From Corbicula japonica (taxonomy: Eukaryota; Mollusca; Bivalvia; Venerida; Cyrenidae): a DNA stretch of 64,000 nt. The stretch covers positions 33,419 to 97,418 of the forward strand of contig JAZAYU010001053.1 of assembly GCA_038501625.1 (NCBI GenBank). The letters run 5' to 3'. The notes beneath the pieces were generated by a model. It searched no databases. It was given only the letters and a program-made list of their open reading frames with translations, and was not told the DNA's origin. This document shows, in pieces, positions 11,601 through 26,000 of the stretch. The position numbers were made by a program, and so were the translations under genes. The stretch's first letter is position 1. Each line of letters starts with the position of its first letter.

Positions 11601-14600
11601 CCACAAAATTACTAACCAATGTTTACAACCACTCGGCGAAAAGTAATCGGTTTTTTTTCCGTACGTGGGCCGTAAGAACGCAGAATGCGGTGACGTCATT
11701 CACATAAAAGTTGTAAACACAAAATTATTTCATCAGTCAGATGGAATGTTCAATCGAAACGGAAAAATAGAGATTCTTTAAGTTTTAACTTCATTACAAG
11801 GTAAACAAATAAAAAATGTAAATGTTATACGACCCATCCCGGTAACGGCTTTTAGTGGGGAATACGTCATCAATTTATGCACTTCTGCATAATTAGCGAC
11901 CGTCGCTTGCCGAGAGTTGCCGAAAATCAGCTCGGAAGATTCGCTGTTTGTTTTGTAAACAAGATAAACGATCCGCAAAACATGCTGCAAATCAATAAGA
12001 TAATACCCTTTTCTTATTGTAAGGTTTATTTTTCGGCGTTAGCTGTCTAAGCTCACTTTTGACCTAGTTTTTCGACCAATGAAATGTTGTAAATAATACT
12101 AGTATCTCTTATTATGCAGAGGGAAAATGAAATAAACTATTTCGATTGGTTGCTATTTACACCAGAGAGGCATCTAGCAGGGTGGAGAGGTATCTTGTGG
12201 GATTTTTATTATTACGCAGTGGAAAAATCAAATAGATTAATTCGATTGGTTGTTAGTGGGCGTTGTATTGGAGGAAAAACATATTTACGATTTAAGTAAC
12301 CAGTTAAGTCAATATTGATGGCTTAAATGCAATATTATATGGAATATTCTTGGGTGTCAGGTAAACACTTGCATACAATACACAGTATAAAACGAAAGAG
12401 AAGTGTAGATATTCCTAGTTCTTACTGGTTCCTTTCTAGTTCCTTTGATACTGATTGTTAATTTCAAGTACGAAATACAAGTTTATTGTAGTGTAGTGGC
12501 TAACACTCTCGCCTCTCAAGCGGAGGCCCCGGGTTCAATACTCAGGACGGACACTTTTTTTAAAGTTAATATACGTAAAAGTTTGTAGATTTCGCTCTTG
12601 TAAGAGGCTGTTATTATTTATATTTATTAAATTTCAAGGACATTTATTCATCTTGAATTCTCACTCTACACGAGGTATTTTATTGAAACTGAATATTTTG
12701 CTTCAGTATCTTTAATCGACTTGTTATCACTGTATGAAATTGTTGCAACAGCTTCAACATTTTTTTGAAAGACACTTTCAATAAATTTATGAGTTGTCAT
12801 GATTCGGTCGCTTAATCTCTAATTCATACTAAGAAGGCAGGGAGGGTTCGTCGACAGCTATAACAAATAAAATAAAATAACTAAACTGTGTCTGCTTTGC
12901 CTCTCTGTATTTCTTTCTTTCTTATATACATGTATATATAAATCTTTTCCATCAACGCCGTTTATCTTTTTTAAAGATATTTCTTGTTTGTGTTATTATG
13001 CATACAGGTGAAATCTAAAATGTTTAGGTTAATAAAAAACATGCTGTTTGACAAGTTTATTGGGCCTTTAATGGACAGCAACTCGCCAGTCAGTCACGTA
13101 ACCGTGTGCAAAAAATGATGTGAGAGAAAAATCAACAGACCTGATCCAGTATGAAGGTCTGGATTATAAGTATCATTCACGTGTGTTGGGTTAAGATCGC
13201 GTGATCCGGCCCGAGTGAAATATGCACAAGGGCGGTAACGAGGCTCTGCCGAGTTACCGCCTAAGTGCATATTTCACGAGGGCCGGAGCATGCGATCTTT
13301 ACCCAACACACGTGAATGATACTTTTTCTTGCATACCGTATTTATTTTTCGCATTTGAGGTGTTTTCCTGTAAATTTTTCTTTGCACTACTTTTTTATAG
13401 TAGCGGAGTAATATACGAGACATCCCATCGTTCAGTTCTGCGTAAGACGTCGTGACGTCATATAAGGCTCGTGACTCATTCTACATGGTGGGTTTAAGAT
13501 CGAAATTCCCTACACGGGTGAAAACACCGGATGACCTGATCTGGTATGGAAGAAATATCCAGTGCCCAAGGTTATAAAACTGAGCATGGAAATCAGTCTC
13601 AAATCTCAAGCATCTGATTGGCTGAAATGGCGACTGGTCGCCATTTCAGCCAATCAGATGCTTGAGATTTGAGACTGGTTTCCAAACTCAGTTTTATAAC
13701 CTTCAGCCCAGGTCAGTAATTACCACGGTATAAGGATATAATAAATGATGCAATGTGTAAAGTTACAAAGAATATATTTAGGTTTCACCGATTCAGACTA
13801 CCGGTATTCTAATATTAATCTGTTTAACTGGAGACGTTTTAAAGGCCCAATAAACTTGTCAAAACGTTTTTTTTTATTGTGAAAATTAATTAACCACGGT
13901 GACCCTTTTCAAAAGAAAATATAAATGACCAAATATTTATGTTCTCAAACAATCCCCAATCATTGAGACCCGGTCCGAATTAAAACGTCACAGTATTTTT
14001 TGAAGCCCACAAAATTACTAACCAATGTTTACAATCACTCGGCGAAAAGTTATCGGTTTTTTCCGTACGTGGGCCGTAAGAACGCAGAACGCGGTGACGT
14101 CATTCACATAAAAGTTGTAAACACAAAATTATTTCATCAGTCAGATGGAATGTTCAATCGAAACGAAAAAATAGAGATTCTTTAAGTTTTAACTTCATTA
14201 CAAGGTAAACAAATAAAGATGCAAATGTTATACGACCCATCCCGGTAACGGCTTTTAGTGGGGAATACGTCATCAATTTATGCACTTCTGCATAATTAGC
14301 GACCGTCGCTTGCCGAGAGTTGCCGAAAATCAGCTCGGAAAGATTTTCTGTTTGTTTTGTAAACAAGATAAACGATCCGCAAAACATGCTGCAAATCAAG
14401 ATAATACCCTTTTCTTATTGTAAGGTTAATTTTTTGTGTTATTATGCATACAGGTGAAATCTAAAATGTTTAGGTTAATAAAAAATATGCTGTTTGACAA
14501 GTTTATTGGGCCTTTAATATAAGGAAAAGAATATATTATGTCATTTAACAATAAAGAAGAATTGCCGAAATCGCATGTATATTGTTAGTTGTTGGATACC

Positions 14601-14994
14601 AGCTGAAATGTTGCAAATATGTTTTGTGTTGTGATCAGTCTGACTTCAAATGTTGCCAATTTTTTTGTTCTTTCAAGGATGCAGTCAAAACACGACTCAG
14701 TGTCCAAAATATGTTTTGGCCGGTGTTTGTTTGTTGTCATTCTGTATGTTTCTGCTGTAAATAATCCTTAAATTTTGGGTCACAGTATTCTATAGATGTA
14801 ATTTGTTACTGTATTTGCCAATGAATTTGACTTGCGACCTAAGATCATTTGATTCATTTTCAAATAAGCTTCGATAACACCGTATTTAGAATACAGCGAA
14901 CCTCAGTAGAAGAAGTTTACTGCTAAAGACTGAAGTAACAACAACAACAAGAACAACAACAACAACAACAAAATTGGGAATTTTTGTCCGATTG

Positions 14995-15028
<34 letters not shown>

Positions 15029-18000
15029 AATCATCGTCATCATCATCATCATCATCAAGAACAACAACAACAAATACAACAACATCAGCATCATCATCAT
15101 CATCATTATAATCATCATCATCATCATCGGGTTCTGTACCGCCTCTATTTCTCATTGATTTATTTAGAATTTACAAGAAATTCTTCGTTTCTTCATTGGC
15201 ATGTTTGTTTGTTATTAACTCACAAGTATATACATGAAAAATATAAATTTGACAGGTATGCGAATTCTCGCGATGCCTTTGTTTGTGTATTTGGCAAATA
15301 TTCACATTCAAGTCAAGATTATGAAGTAAGTTACTTCCTAAAGAACCTACACCAGGTATAACATGAAAAACATGATACATTTTCTCCGAGTTTTAATTTA
15401 TATATCTTATTTGACGAACGGGTTGATGTCTGATTACAATCTTTTACAATCACAGGATATCTTTTTTGATAATGTTAATTTTCATTCATTACAGAGTATA
15501 GTATGTTATCGATAACTTGGCAGTCACGTGACAGACAAGTTAGTTTAAATATTGTTTATCATCAAGAAGATTTTACATGTTTGGTATCGCAGAGTTCTCT
15601 TCATTAGAACTGATCATCGAAAAAAGTATTTAATTCGCTCATATCAACCTTAAGATAATACTTGATTATAAAAACAGGGTCTTCTTCAGCCTAGTTTAAA
15701 CTGACCCTAGTTTAAACTGACCCGGTGTCTGCTTTTTTCTTTTAGTTTTATTTTATCGTCGCTACCGGAAGCCCATATGAGCGACGCCTCCAGAAGAGTG
15801 TAAGTCATTTTAGGTTTTGGAGGATAGTGCAAGATACAGAGGAATCTCCAATTCCAGAATTGTCCCTGGTTCTTTTAAGTGCCCGGTGCATAGCACCACT
15901 ACACTGGAACTCGGTTTAACGTCTCTTCCGAAAGACTGTTAGTAATTTTAGTTGGAGTAGCGGGGGATCGAACCAGCGATCCCTGGACTCAGAGGCAGAC
16001 GCGCTAACCACTGAGCTTATAATCCGCTCTACGGTGTCTGCCCCGGTGCGTTACGGTTTTTTAACCACTGAACCGGGAAGGTTTGTGAAGATCCGTGCAA
16101 CCTAGTTCACATTGTCCCGGTATACATCTCCGGAGCGTCCCAGTTCTTCCCGGCGTCGCTGCGGTTTTGTTCCCGGTAGGCCCCGGTGCCCAAACCGGGA
16201 CGCATGGGGGCTGTATACCGGATCAGTGTGAACTAGGCTTCTATCCATGACCAGAAAAAAGCTGATAAAGGATAGGTTGACAGTCACGTGAAACTCTGTT
16301 TATAAACCCAAGCATGATCTCATGACAGGTGTGGGCGAACTAAATTCTTATGGCAGGTGTGGGCGAACTAAATTATTTTCCCGTGATCAATACTAATTAA
16401 ATAAAACTTGGCAATCTCAAAATTAAAAACGTTTAGATGAATAAACCATAGATTGATAAACTTATATGTCACATGACTGACAAGTCATTGATAAGGTAAT
16501 ATACAAATTTGGCAACTTATCTATAACAGTAAATATGGTTGAAAATCGTGTTTCGCCCATAATAACTCGGTTTAAATTATAATAACTCATTTGCATTTTA
16601 GAAATGATTAAATAAAACAATGTTCCTGTGCCGGTATACTATTGCATCATGCGTTGAATTATTTTAGGGTTTTTAAAAATATATTGTTTAAATTAAAGGT
16701 TTTTTAATTTTCATGTCTCACTGCAGAAAAGCCAACAACCTCAAACAGCTCTTTGTCATTGTCTAATGTAAGGCCAGGACCCGAGATGTTAGAAGTTTGG
16801 AGACCAGTCTCAAATCTCAAGCCTCTGATTGGCTGAAATGGCGACCGTCAGTTTATGCTAATGAAACTCGATAATTTACTGCGCAGTTTTCATCTTGGAT
16901 CTTTTGTGTGGGAATTCCGGTGTTATGTTTTGAGCTGACAGTTTTAGAATGCAATTTTGTCCTTGACTAAAATGTCCTCAATAGCACATTATCCAACGTA
17001 AGTGCAATTGGCCAAACGCCATTGCAAATGTTTTCTGCCAATGTTTGTGCATCTGATAAACCTGCAGTGTTGACTTTGGTCCTAGTCTCATGAACCTTCA
17101 CTATGGAATAAAATACTTTCATCGGGCATTAACCTTTTAGAACTTGATTTGGAACTCTCTTGTATGCAACACGTTTCATTTAGGTTATAAAAGTATTTAT
17201 AAAGAGAACATTTGCTATGTAAATACGTTTAAATTATCTGCATTTGTCTGCAATGAGTTTGAAACCCGTCCTAGCTGCATACCCGGGTATGATCATAAAA
17301 TAAAGATTTGAAATCACTCTTTAAACCCCAAGCATCTGATTGGCATCTGATTGGCTGAAATTGCAACTATTCGCTATTTCAGCTAATCAGATGCTTGAGA
17401 TTTGAGACTTGTCTCTAGATTAAGTATAATGATCTTGTTCAGCTGTCTTGCTGTTATCATGTTCATTATTACTTATAATTATTTTACTCTGGCCTCAATA
17501 ATTTTTTTACAGGATTGTGCCAAAACACAGATTCACCTTGTTTGCGATGACGCAATAATTTAAACATGATACAATTAAAATGTCAGTTTGTATTACAATA
17601 TTAATGCGTGTTTTGTAATTGTATTGCTATGAGTAGATGATTTTGATATTCTATAGCCTGGATTCCAGACGATGAAAGCATTTTGTTTTCCTAATTCTCC
17701 AACTACAGCCTTCCCTGATATTTATTGATAATACGGACATCTTTCTCAATGCAGTAGGAAAGAAAAAAGTCTGGCTACAATAAACATTTTGTTATGATGT
17801 TAAATAAATAAATAAGACAAAACAAACAAACTTATTATCAGACTTGTGGCTAGTCTAGATATTCACCGATTCACTACCTTATTCGGTAAGATCACATGAA
17901 GGGTGAGATGGTTTCTTGAGACTGTCAGCTACGAGATTGTCGTTGCGAGTTTAGATACCGGCGTCAGTGGACCGTCTGAAAACATGTTTTTGAATTTAGT

Positions 18001-21000
18001 TCTTCGTCTAAAATCATAAAACTAAATCTGAAGACCAGTCTGAAATCTCAAGCATCTAATAGGCTAAAATGGCGATTGGTCGCCATTTCATCCAACCATA
18101 GGCTTGAAATTTTAGACTGGTCTCCAATCTTAGTTTTATGATCTTGGTCCCTTGTCTTTACATGTTTTGTAAGTTTATGAAAATGTGATCAATTAGATAA
18201 GTATATATTCCTTTACAATGATGTGGTAAAAACAACATTGATAACACCAACAGCATCGCTGAAAATTATGAATCTCAAATCAGTGTCTTCAAAACTGGAG
18301 ATTCTGACAATACAGGGAAATATTAACAGCAGGATTATGTAAATATATGCAAATAATACTTGCTGACTATGTCTGTTTGACAGCCGGTGAAATGGATACG
18401 TTTACGTTGGCTTGGCGTAATGTTAAGTTATTTGAAAACAAACCCTCTTGAATCAAATTTTCAAATCGGATTTTTTGTGTTTACCAAAAAAAGCTCGTCC
18501 AAAAGCAAAAACCGTGTTCAAGATCCGATGGTACTTGTATGGGTGCGTGCGTGCGTGCTTGCGTGCGTGCGTGTGTATATGAATAGACTTTGAGCTACTG
18601 AAAATGGCCATCCGTAGTACGCTAATACCAGAAGCATGCTTTGTTTTGCCCCTTCCATTAAAATAATTGTTGCATTTACCTCAATGCCAATATATACTCT
18701 TTCCATTGATGTTTTCACATCAAAAACAAACCAGCGCCAACGTATGCTTCGTGTAAATAAATTAGGGATGGGGACGGATACCTAATTCACTATTCGGATA
18801 ACCGTATCCGGTATCCGGATACTATACGAATAACCGTTTCATTTTATCGACCACAAACAATTTTGCTCATTTACTATTTTCAAATTTAAAATGTAGTACA
18901 GCTACGCAATATAGCGATCGTTTGAGTCCACGAACAGCCTATCGGTTTGAGTCCACGAACAGCCTATCGGGGTATAACGGAAACAAAATATAAGTGAAAA
19001 TTCGGACCAAAAGACTAAACTTTTTTAAGTAAATTACGGCACTGAAAAAATTGAGCTACCGCGAAAAAAGTAGAAGAGGATAGGGCAGTAGTTTTACTAC
19101 TTATTTTCAATAAAATAAGAGTTTAATTTCACGTGGAAGCTTGGAAGCTCATACATAATATTCTTTAAATAAAAAAAATACGCGTATAGTCATAAGCACT
19201 AATAATTGCAAGGCGATTCATATTACGAAAATCCGCCGACTTTACTAGCAGCGGACCAAGTTACAAAAACATAATAAATAAACTTTTCGTTTTGCTAATA
19301 CTGATATTTTTGAACGCTAATAAAAGAAAGAATTTTATCTTGACAACTAAAATGTGATAAATCAGTCTTTTCTGTATCACAACTATGTCAAAAGTAGTTA
19401 ACAACCTCTGAGTACCGATATTTGCAGTAAAACAAAAATAGTTTTAGCCTATGAAAACTTTTAGTGATGTTTTCCCAACTAAGTTGCACAAACTTGTACA
19501 TTTTTTACTTTAACTCGAAAAGCGCCTGCCTTATGTTCAATGGACGTCAGTTGCAAAACCCCGGAAGGAATGAGGGGGGCATACGAGAAGTAATCCGAAA
19601 AATAGTCTGCATCCGAATAACATTTTAAAAACTAATTGAAAAATTTGAAAATTTTAAATTAACTTGATATTTGTCTCAACTTTATTGAGATAAATTCAAG
19701 ACGATAGTCTCCGATCATTTTACATCAAGGTCTGGGTCACAACGGATGTTTAATGGTCACTCTATAAAATGTCATGACGCTCCATATGTTTGAAGATTTA
19801 TTATATCTTTGGGCAAACATTCACCACACTGACACTATTGACACACAGACAACATCATGGAAAGTAGAAAATAAATCATTAAGTTAATGTCATTTTTGTA
19901 AAATTTTGTTGTTTTTTGTCTCTACGTACAACTACGACACTTTTTAATGAACAACTTGGCAAAAACTGTAATGTGCATATGCCGAAACCTCGACAATAGT
20001 GTTTCGATGTCATGGCTAGCTTTAAATCTGTTTCATATCTCATCAAATTTGGTATTACTTTTTTTTATAAAAGTTCACCTTATTTAGCCATCACCTGGCG
20101 CAAGCAGCAACTTCAGCGTAAAAAGATACTGGTTAGTCCTCTGCTAATTTCAACAATGAGCTCAATCACTTCAAAATTACAGATAATTGTATTGCAATGA
20201 TGAGCAAACTCAAATAGACGACACGTCGGTTTGAAGTCAACGTCACACTTAGTTTTAAGATCAAACTTGTATTAAATTTTATAGAATCACATTTTTGATG
20301 TCAACTCTGTGGCCCTTTCAAAGAAAAAAAAAACGATACATAGGGATCGCTTTGTCCGACCGTCCGTCAGGAAAACTTTCACGTTTGCTATAACTTTGCC
20401 ATTTATATTTTTAAACCAAACTTTCGAAATATATTGCTTATGACGACACGCTCAAGTGGATGCCTTATTCAAGGTCACACTTGATGGAGTTATGTCCCTT
20501 TTGAACTTGGATTTTCACACGAAAACTTAACTATGGCTATAACTGCTATTTCGTCAAATTTCTTCATCAGACTTTTACATTATTTTGCTTAGACTGTAAG
20601 CGTGTGAACCATGCCAAATTACTTAGGACAAGGTCACATTTAATGGAGTAATGCCCATTATTGATTTTGACACAAAACGTTAACGTTGGCTATAACCGTT
20701 GCCATTTCTTTATATATCTTCATTAAACTTTCACATTATATTGCTTATGACAACATGCTCGTGATGTTGCCAAATTCTATAGGTAAAGGTCACATTTGAT
20801 GTAGTTATATCCCTTTTTGTATTTGGATTTTGACAGGAAAACATAATGTTGGCTATAACTTTGAAATTTCTCAATATAGCTTAATTGAACATTCAAATTT
20901 TACTGCTCATTAAACGACATGTTCTTTATGTCAAGATAGAGTTGTGCTCGTTTTTGTACTTCCATTTTTAATCTGACATAGTACCAGAGGGTGACACAAG

Positions 21001-22996
21001 TGTTCAACTGAACACCCATTTAGTTAATTATTCAAATCAATTTGACGCAGTTGTCCGCCCTTTTCAAGACAAAACTTTGAAGTATTAAATGAATGCCGCA
21101 TTGTTAAATGGGGCCGTTTACATGATCCAGTGGGACAGACTATTTTCTTTATTTCTTCGATAGGTTTCATAGAACTAAATTCGCCTTTTTATTTAGCTTG
21201 ATATCGAGGTTTGTTTTAGCAATATACCCCAATCAAACGCTTGTACTGTTTCAGCTTGATCGTCTAGCGGATCCGCAAGTATGGCTGGACGCTGCCACGC
21301 AGATCTTTTATTCGTTTGGGCTCGGATTTGGGGGTCTCATATCCTTCTCAAGCTACAACAATATCAACAACAACTGTCAGTTCGACGCCATTATGATCTC
21401 AATGTGTAACTGGTTCACAGCTCTCTTTGGTTCAACCGTCATTTTCGCGGTCTTGGGGTTTAAAGCAACTCTAATGTACGACAACTGTATCAAACAGTAG
21501 GTTTTATAGTAACATTTACAATACATAATGCTTACAATAACTGTTTTACCAAACTTTACATGTTTTATTGCCGGTTTTGGTTATATCAATTGTATGATTT
21601 TGTATTGTATACACAGCAACATGAATTTCAGACAAAGTTAAATGGTGTCACAGAAACCATGGCTGAAGGTTATAAAACTGAGTTTGGAAACAAGTCTCAA
21701 ATCTCAAGCATCTGATTGGCTGAAATGGCGACTGGTCGCCATTTCAGCCAATCAGATGCTTGAGATTTGAGACTGGTTTCCAATCTCAGCTTTATAACCT
21801 TGGGCACATGCTTATGATTAACGTAGTATTATTCATTTTTCCTTGCAGTAACTTTGAGATGTTTAGCCTGTTTAATCCTAACATAACCACCAACATGACG
21901 TTAGAAGTAGCACAGTCAACGTACCATGAACTGCTAACCGGTTCCGTACTGAACAGCACAACCTACGCTTTACCAAATGAGACATACACAGTTCCAAAAG
22001 ATATATGGACGTGCAACCTGGAAGATAATCTAAATAACGTAAGTGATAAGAATGGAATAGACCTTTTAAATAATAAACTTAACGAAAACACGGCAACAAG
22101 GATGAGCATGGAAAACGAGACAAACGTAATTAAGAGTTGCATTATCCCAGCAGAGCATAAAGCCAACATATATGTTGTTGCTGGTAAACTGTTAAAAAAC
22201 TTTTAGAGGAAAGTGGGAGGAATTTTGTATATATACGAACAAGCGTTGATCATTGTCCAAGGTTATAAAACTGAGCATGGAAACCAGTCTCAAATCTCAA
22301 GCATCTGATGGGCTGAAATGGCGACTGGTCGTCATTTCAGCCAGTCAGATGCTTGAGATTTGAGACTTGTTTCTAATCTCAGTTGTATAACCTTCAACCA
22401 AAGTTTCGTCTGGCTTTTGATTAAAAATATGCAGAATATCATTTGATTGGCACGTTATCTTATCTGGCAAAATGTTTTTAAATGTTAAAATCATAAAGAA
22501 AACGTTACTCAGTGCAAAAAGTATGTCAGCGTATGCTTGTGAAATGTTTAATGTTAAAACACGTAAGAGGATTACACAAAAATCTGTCTGCTATATAGTG
22601 CGATCTCTGATTACTCTGTTTTGATCTAGAGCATACGAACCATAAATAGCTTCATTCATTCAGATTGTTAAACGCGTCAGACTTATTGTTAAATACTGCA
22701 GATTTTGTAATGTGAAACTTTTCAAAACAGTAAAAAAGCATTAAGTAAATACTACCGGTTTATTGGTTAACAGAAGTAATTTGCATGTTTTTGAATTTGA
22801 TTACTTGTATAATATTATGAGTAACCTGTCTTTGCACACGGATATGCCTTTAGAATACATGGCCTAAGTCCAAGTGCAGATTTCTTTACTCCTATGTTTG
22901 ATGGAACATAGCAAATGAACATTTTATGACATTTGACATGTTTAAACCGTTTAATTGTTGAGATGAACTTTGCAAAATATCACCATGAATACGGTA

Positions 22997-23078
<82 letters not shown>

Positions 23079-26000
23079 ACGTAGAGGCTGAGTTTGATAA
23101 TCACTGGCGTGCTCACCATGCATTGTGATCTGTTATTTGCAGGCAGCCTCAGGGACGGGATTAGCCTTCATCATATTCACGCAGGCGATTGTAGAGTTCG
23201 GTCCGTCGGCTCCGTTCTGGTCGATCATCTTTTTCATGATGTTACTCTCTCTGGGTATGGGTAGCGAGTTTGGCACCATAGAAGGATTTACAGCCTCAAT
23301 TTACGACCTGGAACCTTTTCCTGTCATAACGCGAAGAAAGTGGCTTGTTTCCGGTAGGCATTGTGTACCATATGTCCCTCGCCATTTTGCGATGTTTTCC
23401 TTTAATGCATATCATTGCCGATTAGAATTGATGTTCAGATTGTTATTACTAGAACGGAAGAACAACATAAAAAGAAAACACTAATAATACTGTACTCTTT
23501 AACTTAATTATAAATGGCAAATTACATTAAAATATTATCATATAATACATAGTGTGGTCTGCTCAACTTATGACAACTACCCGAATGCACATTTTTCCCA
23601 CGATGCATATGCTCGATATTTGTTTTATAAATTTACAAAAAATACCTAAGATTAAAGTCTCATCGGAAATATTTAGTTGCAGAAACGGGGGATCGAACCG
23701 AAACGCTATTGACACTAAATCAAACATGCTTACCACCAAGCTTCTGACGCACTGCAACTTAACCCTTTACTCCTTGTATACACCATTTCAGCACGGGCGA
23801 ACAGTCTTAATCTTGATCAGCAGGTACTTACGTGTCGTGATTAAAATCTACAAAGCTCGCTTTGAAATTCATTAAGAAGTGAACAGCGTTTGTCCAGATC
23901 ATAATTTTGTGATCTGGATCTACACTGGTCACCTGTGTGATAAAAGGCGCCTAATGGAGTAAAGGGTTAAATGTAAAGGTTTAGGCATAGTTGCCGCATA
24001 ATGGCTTTGTACTTATTTACTTTTGTCAAACATTATCGCTGGTCAATATAATATTTAAATACAATAGTGCTGGAAAATAGTGTTCAATATAATACTAAAT
24101 GTGCACTCCAGTCAATATGTTATACACTTGGTGCAAGAACAAACCATTTAAAAAGTGAGGATGTACATGGTTTATCTAGTATTTAGCTAGGATTCGGAGC
24201 TAGGGTATACCCACATTTGAACGGGATACACATCAGCTTTATCATTTCTTTTCTAGGTATAATATGTTTGTTCAGCTTTCTGGTTGGAATCCTGTTTGTG
24301 CTGGGGAGCGGATCTTACTGGGTTGCGCTATTTGACAACTTTTCCGGTTCTTTCCCTCTCATAACAGTTGCCATGTCGGAATGTTTTACTATAGGATATG
24401 TCTACGGTGTTGATAAGTAAGTAGTAATAGTTGTTGTCGTTGCTACGTCGGTACCGGCATCACAACTTTAAGTATTGCTCTCTACAATTAACTAGCCCAC
24501 CGGATTAATCTCGAGGAGGGATAATACCGGAGTGAGATCCACACACCATCAGAGCTTATCCGGTTTGCTGGAAGTATGACCCTTTATTAAATAATTTTCT
24601 TCTAAAAATAAAATGCAAACGGTTTTTAAATTAGGTCTGGGTTACACTGCACATGCCGGGTGTAATGTTGTTAATTGACCCCCATAAAAATGACCCCGCT
24701 TCGACAGCGTTTTATCAACCTTCATTTGACAATTGAAATGATTCTGGTCACGTTTTGTTGATAGAAATCGAGAACATCCCTTAGAAATAAAGCGTTTACG
24801 AAAACTAGAAATATTTGGAAATATATTTTATATGCTGATTCGTCATCGATTTTGTGCCTTTATACAGCCTATTTTACGGAGAATATTTGTTTCTTAGCTT
24901 CTCGAGCTCTTGCATTTGATTAACACAGAAACCAAACTGGAAAGATTTCAAATAATAAGCGAACTGACGCCAATCACATTTTTACTTGTCACTCATTCTT
25001 ATAGCTTTTGTCCCGAGCAAGTTGTGTTTCCGCCGTTCCAAATATTATTGCATATCAGCTTAAATATTTGTTGATAAAGTTTCATTCTTCTCGTTTTGTT
25101 TTCAAATCAAAACTAGGCAAAAATTGTGACCTTGTTTTTGACCTCACCCAAATTTGACATAGATTTTGCTTAATTGTTATTGTTATTGGTTGTTATTGTG
25201 ACCGAATTTGGTGAAGATCGAGCCAAAAATGTGGCATGTAGCTAAAGTTGCTGGCGAGTTGTAGGTATTCTCCGACGTCGGGCGACGCCATGATTGAAGG
25301 TTATAAAACTGAGTTTGGAAACCAGTCTCAAATCTCAAGCATCTGATTGGCTGAAATGGCGACTGGTCGCCATTTCAGCCAATCAGATGCTTGAGATTTG
25401 AGACTGGTTTCCATGCTCAGTTTTATAACCTTCAGTCCATATGTTCGAAAAGTAAAGATATGGCGAGAATAACTATGCCGAAAGTGTACCTTAGATGGTA
25501 TAGGTTAGGATTTGGTTAGAGGGTCGTTATGCTATAGGGGGTTACATGTCAATTTGAGGGTCATTTTACTACGTGTTGGGAAGCCATAATATTATGACAT
25601 CCCCGGTCATAATGTACCGAGCAAAAATGAAAACTTACCTTTTTCTAATTCAAAGATTTTGTTCAGTGATGCTATATTTTATTCTTCATTTAATTTGTTG
25701 TATTTGTATATCTGGACATTTGATAGAGCGGGAAGATGTTGTTATTTTTTCGGAGAGGTCAATTTTATCTTCTTTTTCCTAAATAATGATGTGATCGATA
25801 TTTTTCAACATAAAGGTATCAAACAGATATTTTGACTGTCTAATTAAGAAATTTATGGCATGTACAGAAGGAAAAAAAAAGTTCAATGATGCAAAGAAAT
25901 AAGATACAATTACTCAAATATCCGGGTTTTTTTTTGCAAATTACCTCCGTTTTTGTGTCGCCCTTTCGAAGAAAAGGCGACACATAGGGATCGCTTTGTC

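Larger units (their letters stand above)
5680..21254 (+). other. Large SLC6 intron (15.6 kb), repeat-filled
   Basis: Lies between the TM5 and TM6-7 exons. No additional exon is required, because AAG/CTT joins in phase and the protein is continuous across the join ([14 protein letters not shown]). Content is almost wholly repeats: the junction minisatellite, Helentron-like arrays, family A foldbacks, the TTAA pair, SINE-like pieces and microsatellites, listed separately. About 14.5-14.9, 17.4-18.0 and 18.6-20.3 kb hold nothing I can name. Confidence 0.8.

Noticed and set aside
14886..15361. Poly-His, poly-Asp and poly-Met ORFs
   Set aside because: Produced by CAT/ATC and CAA microsatellites on both strands.
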